DNA from: Chloroflexota bacterium
GTDB lineage: Bacteria; Chloroflexota; Dehalococcoidia; JACPEP01
NCBI GenBank assembly: GCA_016183425.1
Contig: JACPEP010000039.1
Coordinates: forward strand, 1 to 64,000
Reading direction: 5' to 3'
Length of the DNA: 64,000 nucleotides
In this document: one piece after another, positions 25,144 to 33,304 of the stretch
How positions within the stretch are numbered: the first letter of the stretch is position 1
Layout: the number at the start of each line of letters is the position of its first letter
Made by a program: the position numbers and the translations under genes
The notes under the pieces: model-generated
Told to the model about the DNA's origin: nothing
The model's input: only the letters and a program-made list of their open reading frames with translations
The model's database searches: none

Positions 25144-25572
25144 TCATCCTGGAATGGGCAGGTATTTGGAGGGGCATTTGGCCATCAGATTTTTTGCCTG
25201 AAACACCCCTCCTGTGTATCGACCCTCTAAAACCACATCAGCCCCCGGCTGGAAGGCATCGGGCACTACTCCCTGGTAGACCACGGGCAGGCTCTTCCCA
25301 CTTTTGTCATCGGTTATGGTGAACTCCATTTTCAGTTTGGCTCCATCCCACTGAATATTCTGGTCTACCTTTCCCCCTACCCGAACCCACTGGTCGTAGA
25401 CGGCGTCTCCCTGGGCCATCAACTCCCCCACGGTCAGCCAGTAAGTGGCAGCGCTCTCGAAGGCCATATACATCATATAGGCCAGGGCAAGGACCACCAA
25501 TGCACCCACGATGAGAAACCTTCTCCGTTTCCAGAAAGTACTCCTTTGCTGGCTGCGGGCATGGGCAACCAT
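25144..25572 (-). CDS. ccmE: Heme chaperone CcmE, CxxxY type
   Basis: The 142-residue protein has an N-terminal membrane anchor (FLIVGALVVLALAYMMYMAF) and the OB-fold domain of CcmE. The heme-binding site reads C133-PSK-Y137 instead of the proteobacterial H-xxx-Y, the variant known from archaea and some anaerobes. ATG 25572 has GGGGGAGAG 8 bases upstream. It is the first gene of the nine-gene ccm operon. Confidence 0.9.
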   Translation of the reverse strand: MVAHARSQQRSTFWKRRRFLIVGALVVLALAYMMYMAFESAATYWLTVGELMAQGDAVYDQWVRVGGKVDQNIQWDGAKLKMEFTITDDKSGKSLPVVYQGVVPDAFQPGADVVLEGRYTGGVFQAKNLMAKCPSKYLPIPG

Positions 25573-25635
25573 ATATTTCTCTCCCCCTTTGCCTAAGCCG
25601 GAAAAGTATGTGAATTTAGGAACATTATATTTTTT

Positions 25636-25664
25636 ATATTATCGTTTTTTAGGGTCTTTGGCAA
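25636..25664 (-). promoter_or_regulatory. Sigma-70 type promoter of the ccm operon
   Basis: On the minus strand TTGCCA (25664-25659), a 17-base spacer and TAATAT (25641-25636) lie 64 bases before the ccmE ATG, in an AT-rich island. Confidence 0.65.
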
Positions 25665-25715
25665 GCTGAGGTACTTCGGGACGGCATTTCCACGGGCATG
25701 TAGAATCATCGTCGC

Positions 25716-25759
25716 TCTATAACAATTTAGCAAAAAATAGTGAAGAAACGATGAAGAAG
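25716..25759 (-). promoter_or_regulatory. Second ccm promoter with paired TTCTTCA operator
   Basis: On the minus strand CTTCTTCA and TTTCTTCA occur 11 bases apart (25759-25741). The second half overlaps a TTCACT (25744-25739), followed after 17 bases by TATAGA (25721-25716). The same arrangement occurs at 35292-35336. Two direct repeats one helical turn apart next to a promoter are typical of OmpR-family regulators; the regulator is unknown. Confidence 0.5.
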
Positions 25760-25839
25760 TTGCGACTATATTGTGACTGTTTTCCCATTTGGCACACGAA
25801 AGATTGTTGACTTACATTTGGCCTTGCCCAGAATGTTCA

Positions 25840-25868
25840 TTGACAGGACCTCTGGCGTAAGCTATAGT
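25840..25868 (+). promoter_or_regulatory. Sigma-70 type promoter of rpsT
   Basis: A perfect TTGACA (25840-25845), a 17-base spacer and TATAGT (25863-25868) stand 30 bases before the rpsT start. The best promoter match in the window. Confidence 0.8.
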
Positions 25869-25897
25869 TAGATTTAGTTTCAAAAAGGGGGGGGCAT

Positions 25898-26173
25898 TTG
25901 CCTAGCACACCTTCGGCTAAAAAAATGATGCGGGTGGCGGAGAGACGTCGCGAGCAAAACAAACCGGTGCGTAGCGCTGCCAGGACTTGGGTCAAGAAGG
26001 TAGAGCAACTTATCTTTGCCGGAGACATAGCCCAAGCTCAGGAGGACGTAAAAAAGGCTTATCAGGCCTTAGACAAGGCGGCCAAGAAGAGGGTTTTTCA
26101 CCCCAATAAGGCTGCTCGTTACAAGTCTCGCCTCATGAGGAAGTTGAACGCTATTTTGGCTCCATCAGCCTAG
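25898..26173 (+). CDS. rpsT: 30S ribosomal protein S20
   Basis: The 91-residue basic, helical protein has the S20 pattern: MPSTPSAKK...RRREQNKPVRSAARTWVKKVE near the N-terminus and AAKKRVFHPNKAARYKSRLMRKLN near the C-terminus. S20 binds 16S rRNA early in 30S assembly. The start is TTG 25898 after a G-rich AGGGG. Non-ATG starts of rpsT are common and allow autoregulation in other bacteria. The 215 bases after it show no clear terminator. Confidence 0.92.
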   Translation: MPSTPSAKKMMRVAERRREQNKPVRSAARTWVKKVEQLIFAGDIAQAQEDVKKAYQALDKAAKKRVFHPNKAARYKSRLMRKLNAILAPSA

Positions 26174-26388
26174 CCGCTTCTCTGCCTGGTCGTCACTGCT
26201 CTTAAAGACCGTATTTTTGCCACAGTGATATGTGAGCTTTCTTTGGTTTAGTTCAGAACGATCAGGTTCGTAATTCAACATTCTCCATTTTTCGATTAAC
26301 AAGCTGCCCCCTGCAGGAGCGCAATGTGAATTGGTGCCAGCGTGTATAGAACAGAAGGCTGACTAAACGCAGGAGTGTACACTGAGTA

Positions 26389-27237
26389 TCAAGGGTTTGG
26401 ACGTTTACTATGTGAGCCTGAGAGCCGTGTAAACTCTGCCGTAAACTCAGCCCCCAAGAGAAAAATCAGTGCAGAGAGGAAGGCCCAAAACAGGAAGGCA
26501 ATGACTGCCGCCAAGGAGCCATATATCAGGGAGTAGTTAGCAAAGTTGGCTAAGTACCAGGTGAAGAGGTTCTTGCTTATCTCAAAGAGCACCGTTGCCA
26601 GTAAGGCTCCAGGCCAAACATCCCCCCAGGTGATCTTTATGTTAGGGAGGTAGCGGTACACCGTTGCAAAAATGGCAAAGGAGAAGGTTACTGGTAACAA
26701 GGCCAGGGCTACTGTCCAGATTGGGCTACTTTCTGCAAACAAGGGCAGGAAATGCCCGGCGAAGCGCAAGAAGGCCGTAGCCGCCACAGAGAGCAGAAAG
26801 AGAAGGCCCACCCCGGCTAACATGCCCAACTCTAAAAGCTTTTGTTGAAGCAAGGGCCGTTCCTTTGGCAAGTTCCAGGCCCGATTCAGAGATCGCCTTA
26901 TGGCAGCGAATACGGCTGTGGCTGACCATAGAAAACCTACCACAGAAAGGATGCCTATTGCCCCACGGGAGGCTACCACTCCCCTGATGTTCTGGGTCAC
27001 AATCTCCGCTGACCCAGGAAGAAACTGGGATGCCATCGCCAAGAGGCGGTCTTGTACCTCGGCGGGTTCCAGAAGAAATCCTAGGACGGCGATCAAGCCG
27101 AGAAGCAAGGGAAAGAGGGAAAAGAAAGCATAGTAGGCGATTCCCGCCGCCATGTGCATGCAGTCATCTTTTAGGAACTCTTGCAGCGTCCGTTTTGCCA
27201 ATTCCCAGTACAAGCCCCAAAGTGATCCTCCATGCAT
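26389..27237 (-). CDS. YihY/BrkB family inner membrane protein
   Basis: About 282 residues with six hydrophobic segments. Family marks are MAAGIAYYAFFSLFPLLLGLIAVLG, LNRAWNLPKERPLL and the C-terminal IYGSLAAVIAFLFWAFLSALIFLLGAEF. A longer reading from 27354 would run through the tRNA gene, so I start at ATG 27237 (HGGSLWGLYWELAK), although its Shine-Dalgarno is weak. The former ribonuclease BN label for this family is wrong; its function is unknown. Confidence 0.8.
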   Translation of the reverse strand: MHGGSLWGLYWELAKRTLQEFLKDDCMHMAAGIAYYAFFSLFPLLLGLIAVLGFLLEPAEVQDRLLAMASQFLPGSAEIVTQNIRGVVASRGAIGILSVVGFLWSATAVFAAIRRSLNRAWNLPKERPLLQQKLLELGMLAGVGLLFLLSVAATAFLRFAGHFLPLFAESSPIWTVALALLPVTFSFAIFATVYRYLPNIKITWGDVWPGALLATVLFEISKNLFTWYLANFANYSLIYGSLAAVIAFLFWAFLSALIFLLGAEFTAEFTRLSGSHSKRPNP

Positions 27238-27260
27238 AGAAAGGCGGCCTTGAGTTATCG

Positions 27261-27358
27261 TGGCGGGAGTGCATGGGAGTCGAACCCACCCGAGACGACG
27301 TCCGCCGCCTCGCAACGGTTTTGAAGACCGCGAAGCCCACCGGGGCCCATTCACTCCC
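27261..27358 (-). tRNA. selC: tRNA-Sec (anticodon TCA), CCA encoded
   Basis: The 98-base gene folds as a selenocysteine tRNA. The acceptor stem is GGGAGTG paired with CACTCCC, with an A-G mismatch at the eighth pair; the discriminator is G and CCA is encoded. A long D stem (GGGCCC with GGGCTT) and an anticodon loop CTTCAAA with TCA follow. The variable arm is long (CGAGGCG...CGTCTCG), and the T arm is GTGGG-TTCGACT-CCCAT. It implies UGA decoding by SelB; selA, selB and selD are not in the window. It lies between trxA and yihY on the same strand. Confidence 0.93.
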
Positions 27359-27392
27359 GCGCTGTTTTCAAATCTGGCTAAGGCGGACGCTA

Positions 27393-27719
27393 TCAGAGGA
27401 GGACCAGGTCCATTTTCTTTTTCATCTCTACTTTAGGACGGAAACCTATGATCTGGTCTACCGGCTTTCCCCCTTTGAAGACCAGTAGGGTGGGGATGCT
27501 TCTTATGCCATAACGCATGGCGACGTTGGGATTTTCGTCGGTGTTCAGCTTGGCCACAGTCAGTCGCCCATCGTACTCCTGGGCCAAATCTTCTACTATG
27601 GGGGCCACCATTCGGCATGGTGCGCACCAGGGGGCCCAGAAGTCTACCAGAACCGGTATGCTTGCTTTCAATACTACCTCGTCGAATGTCTTGTCATTGA
27701 CCTCTATGGGCTTGGCCAT
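27393..27719 (-). CDS. trxA: Thioredoxin with CAPC active site
   Basis: The 108-residue single-domain thioredoxin has the active site W31-C32-A-P-C35 (WCAPC rather than the usual WCGPC), the cis-proline loop (SIPTLLVFKGG) and the buried Asp of the N-terminal strand (LVDFWAPW). It reduces protein disulfides in the cytoplasm. The Gly-to-Ala change is found in some natural thioredoxins and may shift the redox potential. It is upstream of tRNA-Sec by 34 bases, so both may share the promoter at 27770. Confidence 0.92.
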   Translation of the reverse strand: MAKPIEVNDKTFDEVVLKASIPVLVDFWAPWCAPCRMVAPIVEDLAQEYDGRLTVAKLNTDENPNVAMRYGIRSIPTLLVFKGGKPVDQIIGFRPKVEMKKKMDLVLL

Positions 27720-27769
27720 TATACCCTCCCTGTGCCAAGGCTACTGTTTCGTATCGAGACTCTCAAATC

Positions 27770-27798
27770 ATCTTAGAACAGGTTGTGGAGGGTGTCAA
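27770..27798 (-). promoter_or_regulatory. Sigma-70 type promoter of trxA-selC
   Basis: On the minus strand TTGACA (27798-27793), a 17-base spacer and TAAGAT (27775-27770) lie 51 bases before the trxA ATG. Confidence 0.7.
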
Positions 27799-27942
27799 GA
27801 AAAATAAAACCTGTTAGTTGTGCTAGCCGTTCCCTATCATCTTTGAAGTGCCATCGACGTTGTGCCGTCCACTATAACGGTTCACAAGGAAAACAAACGG
27901 AAAATACATTATTTCCTCACAAGTTTGGACAATTCTCAGTCC

Positions 27943-27958
27943 TATAATCCTTTATAAT
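27943..27958 (+). promoter_or_regulatory. Twin TATAAT boxes upstream of the unassigned three-gene unit
   Basis: TATAAT occurs at 27943-27948 and again at 27953-27958, 40-55 bases before the first ATG, in an AT-rich stretch. No good -35 is placed at 17 bases from either, so activation may be needed. Confidence 0.35.
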
Positions 27959-27997
27959 TCTGTTTTGTAAGGGTTATTTTATCACAAGGAGACAGTT

Positions 27998-28657
27998 ATG
28001 AGTCTTACTGAAGCAGAGCACGTTTTTGCGGGGGTGCACGAGAACGGGATCAACGATTTTCTGAAGGCCTTCCTTACTGCCCGGCCTCGTTACATCAACT
28101 ACGGTTCTCCGTCTTTCGTCCCGGTCACGACGGCCCTGGCCACCAATGTACCGGCCATTGCATTTCCGGGAATACCAGGGGGAATACAGTACGCGGTCAG
28201 GTTTTCCATCCCTAGCTTGGACTGCCACCCCGATAGCAGCGGTGGGGCGTCTCCGTTGCCACCGGGCCCAGGACAGTTCAGCATTCGAACTAAGGTCACT
28301 ATAACCGTCGCCTGTGGAAGGTGGGAGCAACATCCGAATACTGACAAGCCACCGTCGGGGGCTTTTATACCTTTAAGCACGAGCCTTGACGTGTGGGTCC
28401 GAGGCAAGCCTACGGTGGCCTACTTTGGGCCGGGCGTGGGGGAAATTGGGTTCATGGTGGAAGATATTGAGATCGTGGATATTAAACCCGATTCCCTGGA
28501 ATCGGTGTTGGAATGCATCATCCGGATGATACTGCAAGCGGTATTGGCAAACGTGCGTCTTCCCTTCCATGCGCTGACTATAGGTGCCTTCTCCTTGATT
28601 CTGTTGCGCGGTCCGGAGATCGAAGACGACCAAATCAAGCTGTATGGTGACGTATAA
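27998..28657 (+). CDS. Unassigned protein 1 of a three-gene unit
   Basis: I do not recognise this 219-residue protein. It has no signal peptide. Residues 5-35 are an amphipathic stretch (EHVFAGVHENGINDFLKAFL), the middle is beta-rich with prolines, and the last ~60 residues combine a helix (LECIIRMILQAVLANVRLP) with a final strand pair ending in GPEIEDDQIKLYGDV. Its ending resembles that of the next protein (ASDEDELVLTADI), so the two may be distant paralogues. The pattern recalls TULIP-type lipid-binding folds, which is only a guess. ATG 27998 has AAGGAG 8 bases upstream. Confidence 0.6.
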   Translation: MSLTEAEHVFAGVHENGINDFLKAFLTARPRYINYGSPSFVPVTTALATNVPAIAFPGIPGGIQYAVRFSIPSLDCHPDSSGGASPLPPGPGQFSIRTKVTITVACGRWEQHPNTDKPPSGAFIPLSTSLDVWVRGKPTVAYFGPGVGEIGFMVEDIEIVDIKPDSLESVLECIIRMILQAVLANVRLPFHALTIGAFSLILLRGPEIEDDQIKLYGDV

Positions 28658-28666
28658 GGAGGAGTC

Positions 28667-29467
28667 ATGGCGGATATTATTGTTGCTGCAGATGAAGTAG
28701 CCGCGACCAAGCTGGTACATGACGCCGAGACGGCGCTGGGTACTGTATCAAAGAGCGGATCGGGCAGCCTAGGGCCGTTCACTGCGTCTTGGAATGCAAG
28801 CGCCTATTTGGCCAATGGCACCATAGACCTGATCTCTCCCAACGTGATCCGGGTTGCCGATTGCGAGCTACATTACACCCTGGGTTTTACTTTCTCCTTC
28901 GACTTGAGCAGTATCCTTCCTGACTTCTGTCTGCCACAGGTATGTATCTGGATACCATTTGTGGGGACGGTCTGCACGCCAGAGGTCTGCATCGACTGGC
29001 CGACGATCTCGATCCCGGTCAGCTACTCCGACATGGTGAAGTTCACCGCCGACTTCTCTCTAAACGTCTACTTGAGCGGAGGCAATTGGCTGGTTGATAT
29101 CGTCATTGTTGGCATCCCCTCTTTGACCATCAGCCTGGCGGCGGCAGCCATCCTGGTAGCTATCGGCACGGCGGCTTCTCTCGTCCTTTTGGCGGTTCCC
29201 TTCATCGGGCCTTTTCTGGCGGGAGCGGTGATAGCGATCACGGCTGCCATCGGTATCGCTGGGATCACCGGGCTTTTAGGTCCAATTTTGTCTCTCTTTG
29301 TCTCAGGCCTGACCTTCAACATCTACAAGCAGCCCAAGGTCTTCGAGGTTCTGCCCGCAGCGCTGCCTCTGGATCCCGCGGTCAAGGTTACTCTGGATAG
29401 TGTGACGGCTGCCGTTGTGGCCAGTGATGAAGACGAGTTGGTCTTGACGGCTGACATTTCTCCCTGA
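28667..29467 (+). CDS. Unassigned protein 2 with Cys-rich motif and hydrophobic hairpin
   Basis: The 266-residue protein is not recognised. It lacks a signal peptide. Residues ~86-108 hold four cysteines in a pseudo-repeat (FCLPQVCIW, then VCTPEVCIDW). Residues ~145-215 are a long Gly/Ala-rich hydrophobic region (two or three possible membrane segments, including VLLAVPFIGPFLAGAVIAITAA). The C-terminus returns to soluble beta structure (VKVTLDSVTAAVVASDEDEL). A protein that inserts into membranes after folding is conceivable. ATG follows AAGGAGGAGTC, 9 bases after the previous gene's stop. Confidence 0.6.
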   Translation: MADIIVAADEVAATKLVHDAETALGTVSKSGSGSLGPFTASWNASAYLANGTIDLISPNVIRVADCELHYTLGFTFSFDLSSILPDFCLPQVCIWIPFVGTVCTPEVCIDWPTISIPVSYSDMVKFTADFSLNVYLSGGNWLVDIVIVGIPSLTISLAAAAILVAIGTAASLVLLAVPFIGPFLAGAVIAITAAIGIAGITGLLGPILSLFVSGLTFNIYKQPKVFEVLPAALPLDPAVKVTLDSVTAAVVASDEDELVLTADISP

Positions 29468-29491
29468 TAGCCTGATAGGAGGATGATTGAT

Positions 29492-30172
29492 ATGGATGCT
29501 TTGGATAGCCGATCCCTTCGATACGTGGACTGTTTCGGGAAGAAGTTCTCTGCGTCGGGCCAAGTCCGCTACCGCATTACCACTGCTGCTGGAGCCTGGC
29601 TTCCGGTGGGTAAGGTGGGGGAGGAGGAGGTTTTCACCATTGACGTGAAGGAGCGGAAGGAGGCCAGGAAGGAAGGGCGCCAGTATGATGTCACGGTGCT
29701 GCGAGAAGGTAGGAGGCTCGTGGCCGATCCGCCCCACTTGGAGATTGAAGCCGGAAGTATCGTAATATGGCATACCCCTGACTCGGCCATCACAGGCTTC
29801 ACTGTACGTGGAGAGGGAGCGGGGGGCGCCTTTGACAGCTCAGCGCTGACCTCGGAAGCTGTCTATACACACGCTTTTGGTACTCCGGGTGATTATCAAT
29901 GGGTGGATGAAAACGGCGGACCACTTAAGGGGCTGGTGCAGGTCCGAGCCCTCGAACAGGGTAAGAGGGAGGAATTTGAGAAGTGGGTGCAGACCCTCAA
30001 TAACGGAACCCTCATCACCATAAATGGGGACAAAGCCACACCAGACCGGGTACAGATTCTGGTGGGGCAGACGGTTTTTTGGGCGGTGGAGAAGGCGCCC
30101 GGAATCAGTATCACGGACGCCAGGCTTGGCCGGGGCGCCCGGAGGGGGGGCAACCCCTCCCGTAAACCTTAG
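29492..30172 (+). CDS. Unassigned protein 3 with cupredoxin-like domain(s) lacking copper ligands
   Basis: About 226 residues, start chosen at ATG 29492 because AGGAGG (29477-29482) is 9 bases upstream; the ATG at 29483 touches it. Residues ~75-150 follow a cupredoxin pattern (EIEAGSIVIWHTPDS...AFDSSALTSEAVYTHAFGTPGDYQW...GLVQVRA), but the His/Cys/Met copper ligands are absent. A second, shorter match (VQILVGQTVFWAV) comes near residue 190. The very C-terminus is basic. Probably a binding or scaffold domain. Third gene of the unit. Confidence 0.6.
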   Translation: MDALDSRSLRYVDCFGKKFSASGQVRYRITTAAGAWLPVGKVGEEEVFTIDVKERKEARKEGRQYDVTVLREGRRLVADPPHLEIEAGSIVIWHTPDSAITGFTVRGEGAGGAFDSSALTSEAVYTHAFGTPGDYQWVDENGGPLKGLVQVRALEQGKREEFEKWVQTLNNGTLITINGDKATPDRVQILVGQTVFWAVEKAPGISITDARLGRGARRGGNPSRKP

Positions 30173-30374
30173 GCGCAATCATAGCCACTTTTTCGTTGCA
30201 TACTTTCATATAATGGGAAGCGCCCAACTACGCGACAGGGTCATCCTCCCTCTATCGACATAACGACGGACCGAATATTTGGCACAACTGTCTAGCGACG
30301 TTGGTCGACAACTTCCCGGTATTCGTACAGTTTTCCCCTTTCAATCCTTGCCATGTCAGAGGCTTCTTTTTGAC

Positions 30375-30412
30375 TTAACGGCAGCTTAACCTCGTCGTAA
30401 CACGACGGAAAT
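30375..30412 (+). promoter_or_regulatory. GlnR-like operator of the glutamine synthetase operon
   Basis: Four half-sites are spaced exactly 11 bases apart: TTAAC (30375), TTAAC (30386), GTAAC (30397) and GAAAT (30408), each separated by six bases. This fits the actinobacterial GlnR box (GTnAC-n6-GAAAC repeats). A possible -10, TAATTA at 30412-30417, follows directly, an activator-like position. It lies ~65 bases before glnA. The site is seen; the identity of the regulator is inferred. The rest of the 300-base gap before it shows no gene. Confidence 0.6.
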
Positions 30413-30476
30413 AATTACCCTTCAAAATGTTATCGTTGGCTGGCGACCCGTAGTAGCAAACAAGGAGGATTTGTTG

Positions 30477-31910
30477 GTGACGCCGGAAGAAGTCCTGAAC
30501 TATTGTAAGCAGAACAATATCCAGATGGTTGATCTCAAGTTCAACGATCTGCCCGGTATGTGGCAGCACTTCTCTATACCCGTCTCCGAGCTGACGGAGA
30601 TAGACGACCCTACTCAAGGCATCTGGGTTGAGGGAATAGGCTTCGACGGCTCCAGCATTCGCGGCTTTCAGAAAATACAAGAAAGCGACATGATTCTCAT
30701 CCCTGACCCTACCACGGCCGCTTTGGATCCTGTCATGGAGGTCCCCACCCTGAGCATCATCTGCGATATTTACGACCCGCTGACCAAGCAGCCCTACACC
30801 CGGGACCCTCGCTACGTGGCCAGGAAAGCGGAGGCTTATCTCCGATCCACCGGCATTGCCGACATCTCTTATTGGGGGCCGGAAGCGGAGTTCTTCATCT
30901 TCGACGATATCAGGTTTGACCAGGCGGAGCAGTATGGCTACTATTTTCTGGATTCCGTGGAAGGGGACTGGAACACGGGTCGGGATGAGAAGCCCAATCT
31001 AGGCTACAAACCCCGCTACAAAGAGGGTTATTTCCCCGTGCCTCCCCACGACTCCCTCCAGGACCTGCGTTCTGAGATGGTGCTGACCATGATCAAGGCC
31101 GGCATCCCTGTGGAGGTTCACCACCATGAGGTGGCCACGGCAGGCCAGGCGGAGATAGATATGAAGTTTGATAGCCTGACCCGTATGGCGGATAAGCTCC
31201 TTCTGTACAAGTACATTGTCAAGAACGTGGCTCGAAAACGGGGGCGGGTGGCCACCTTCATGCCCAAGCCCATCTTTGGTGACAATGGTTCTGGAATGCA
31301 TGTCCACCAGAGCCTGTACAAGGACAGCCGGAACATCTTTTACGACCCCGAAGGCTATGCCCTGGTTAGCCAAATATGCAAGTATTACATCGGCGGGTTG
31401 CTGAAGCACGCCCATTCTCTTATGGCCTTCTGTGCCCCCACCACCAACTCCTACCGTCGTCTGGTGCCTGGCTATGAGGCGCCGGTGAACCTGGTCTATT
31501 CTCAGCGCAACCGAAGCGCTGCCATTCGCATCCCGGTGTATACCACCAACCCACGCACCAAGCGCATCGAGTTTCGGCCTCCCGATGGCGCCTGCAACCC
31601 CTATCTGGGGTTCCCAGCCCTGCTCATGGCAGGACTCGACGGCATTGAGAACCAGATCGATCCCGGCGAACCGGCGGATAAAAACATGTATGAACTGCCA
31701 CCCGATGAGGCCGCCAAGATACCCCAGGTCTGCGGTTCCCTGGAGGAGGCATTGGCTGCTCTGGAGCAAGATCACGACTACCTTCTCAGAGGAAACGTCT
31801 TCACCGAGGATGTCATTCAAGTGTGGCTTGAGTACAAGCGGGAGCGGGAGGTCGAGCCTATGAAGTTGAGGCCTCACCCCTACGAGTTCTACCTCTACTT
31901 CGACATCTAG
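30477..31910 (+). CDS. glnA: Glutamine synthetase type I (beta-type, adenylylation site present)
   Basis: About 477 residues. GTG 30477 is preferred over TTG 30471 and 30474 because AAGGAGG (30462-30468) is 8 bases upstream. Motifs include [18 protein letters not shown], the [13 protein letters not shown] metal site, [13 protein letters not shown] (ATP loop) and NRSAAIRIP. The adenylylation loop reads NMYELPPDE, so the regulatory Tyr is present. It makes glutamine from glutamate, ammonia and ATP. It leads a two-gene operon with a second, shorter synthetase. Confidence 0.93.
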   Translation: MTPEEVLNYCKQNNIQMVDLKFNDLPGMWQHFSIPVSELTEIDDPTQGIWVEGIGFDGSSIRGFQKIQESDMILIPDPTTAALDPVMEVPTLSIICDIYDPLTKQPYTRDPRYVARKAEAYLRSTGIADISYWGPEAEFFIFDDIRFDQAEQYGYYFLDSVEGDWNTGRDEKPNLGYKPRYKEGYFPVPPHDSLQDLRSEMVLTMIKAGIPVEVHHHEVATAGQAEIDMKFDSLTRMADKLLLYKYIVKNVARKRGRVATFMPKPIFGDNGSGMHVHQSLYKDSRNIFYDPEGYALVSQICKYYIGGLLKHAHSLMAFCAPTTNSYRRLVPGYEAPVNLVYSQRNRSAAIRIPVYTTNPRTKRIEFRPPDGACNPYLGFPALLMAGLDGIENQIDPGEPADKNMYELPPDEAAKIPQVCGSLEEALAALEQDHDYLLRGNVFTEDVIQVWLEYKREREVEPMKLRPHPYEFYLYFDI

Positions 31911-31945
31911 TCTCCGCTTAACAAAAGGGCACGGAGACCAAGGTG

Positions 31946-33280
31946 ATGGGGAGGGATGAGGAAAAGGAATTTGTCCTGAAAAGGGCCAAAGACCAGGACG
32001 TTAAGTTCATTCGCCTGTGGTTCACCGACATACTGGGCTCCTTGAAAAGCTTCGCCATCACCGTGGAGGAGTTGGAGGAAGCTTTGGAGGAGGGCATGTC
32101 CTTCGATGGCGCCTCCATTGAGGGTTTCGCCCGCAGCGACGAGAGCGATATGGTGGCCTTTCCCGACTCCACTACCTTTCAGCTTTTGCCGTGGCGCCCC
32201 CATGACCGCAATGCGGTGGCCCGCATGTTTTGCGATATACTGCGCACCAATGGGGAACCTTTTGAAGGAGACCCCCGCTATGTATTGAAGCGAAACCTGA
32301 AACGCGTCGCCGACATGGGTCTCACCTATTACGTGGGGTTGGAGGTGGAGCACTTCTATTTCCAGAGCGCCGATGGCACCCATCCCCTGGATCAAGGGGG
32401 ATACTTCGACCTGACGCCCCTGGACGTGGCCAGCGACCTGCGTCGGGAGACGGTGCTCGCTCTGGAAGAGATGGGCATCGGGGTAGAGTCCAGCCATCAT
32501 GAGGTGGCCCCCAGCCAGCATGAGCTAGATCTGCGCTACACCGATGCCTTGACCATGGCTGATAGCCTGATGACCTACCGTCTGGTGGTGAAGGAGGTCG
32601 CCCTGAAGCACGGGGTGTATGCTACTTTCATGCCCAAACCCCTGGCGGGTCAGAATGGAAGCGGCCTGCATATTAACCAGTCCCTCTTCAGGGGTGAGAA
32701 AAACGCCTTCTCCCAGCCCGATGACAAATATCACCTCTCCTCTTTGGCCAGGAGCTACCTTGCCGGGCTCTTGCGTCACGCTCCTGAGATAACGGCGGTT
32801 ACCAACCAATGGGTTAACTCCTACAAGCGTTTGGTTCCCGGCTACGAAGCTCCCGTTTATGTCTCGTGGGCGATGCGGAATCGCTCCGACCTCATCCGCA
32901 TCCCGGAATATAAAGAGGGAAAGGAGACCGCTACCCGGGTGGAGCTGCGCTCGCCCGACCCGGCCTGCAACCCATATCTAGCCTTTAGCGTCATATTGGC
33001 CGCCGGCCTGGAGGGGATAGAAAAGGGCTATGTATTAGGGGAACCGACTACGGGCAACGTTCTGGAGATGAGTGAAGGGGAACGAAGGGAGCGAGGCATC
33101 GTTCCCCTGCCCTCAGACCTGTTGGAAGCCGTCAGGCTGACTGAGGGAAGCCATTTGGCAAAAAAGTGCTTGGGAGACCATGTCTTTGAGAGCTTCGTTA
33201 AAAACAAAAAAATCGAGTGGGAAAGCTACCGGCGACAGGTCACAGATTATGAGCTAAAACGCTATCTGCCAGTGCTGTAG
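31946..33280 (+). CDS. Second glutamine synthetase (short type I)
   Basis: About 444 residues of the shorter Bacillus/archaeal-like GSI group, with the family motifs FTDILGSLKSFAI, FDGASIEGF, HHEVAPSQHELDLRY, PKPLAGQNGSGLH and NRSDLIRIP. It lacks the NLYDLPP-type adenylylation loop. ATG 31946 (GGAG 9 bases upstream) or GTG 31943 is the start. It follows glnA by 35 bases, so both share the GlnR-like site. It could be a true synthetase or a related gamma-glutamyl-amine ligase. Confidence 0.85.
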   Translation: MGRDEEKEFVLKRAKDQDVKFIRLWFTDILGSLKSFAITVEELEEALEEGMSFDGASIEGFARSDESDMVAFPDSTTFQLLPWRPHDRNAVARMFCDILRTNGEPFEGDPRYVLKRNLKRVADMGLTYYVGLEVEHFYFQSADGTHPLDQGGYFDLTPLDVASDLRRETVLALEEMGIGVESSHHEVAPSQHELDLRYTDALTMADSLMTYRLVVKEVALKHGVYATFMPKPLAGQNGSGLHINQSLFRGEKNAFSQPDDKYHLSSLARSYLAGLLRHAPEITAVTNQWVNSYKRLVPGYEAPVYVSWAMRNRSDLIRIPEYKEGKETATRVELRSPDPACNPYLAFSVILAAGLEGIEKGYVLGEPTTGNVLEMSEGERRERGIVPLPSDLLEAVRLTEGSHLAKKCLGDHVFESFVKNKKIEWESYRRQVTDYELKRYLPVL

Positions 33281-33304
33281 TATATTTACCTCCGGTTTTT
33301 CATC

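Noticed and set aside
30999-31877. Minus-strand frame opposite glnA (292 codons)
   Set aside because: Antisense to a highly conserved enzyme, no Shine-Dalgarno and no protein pattern.
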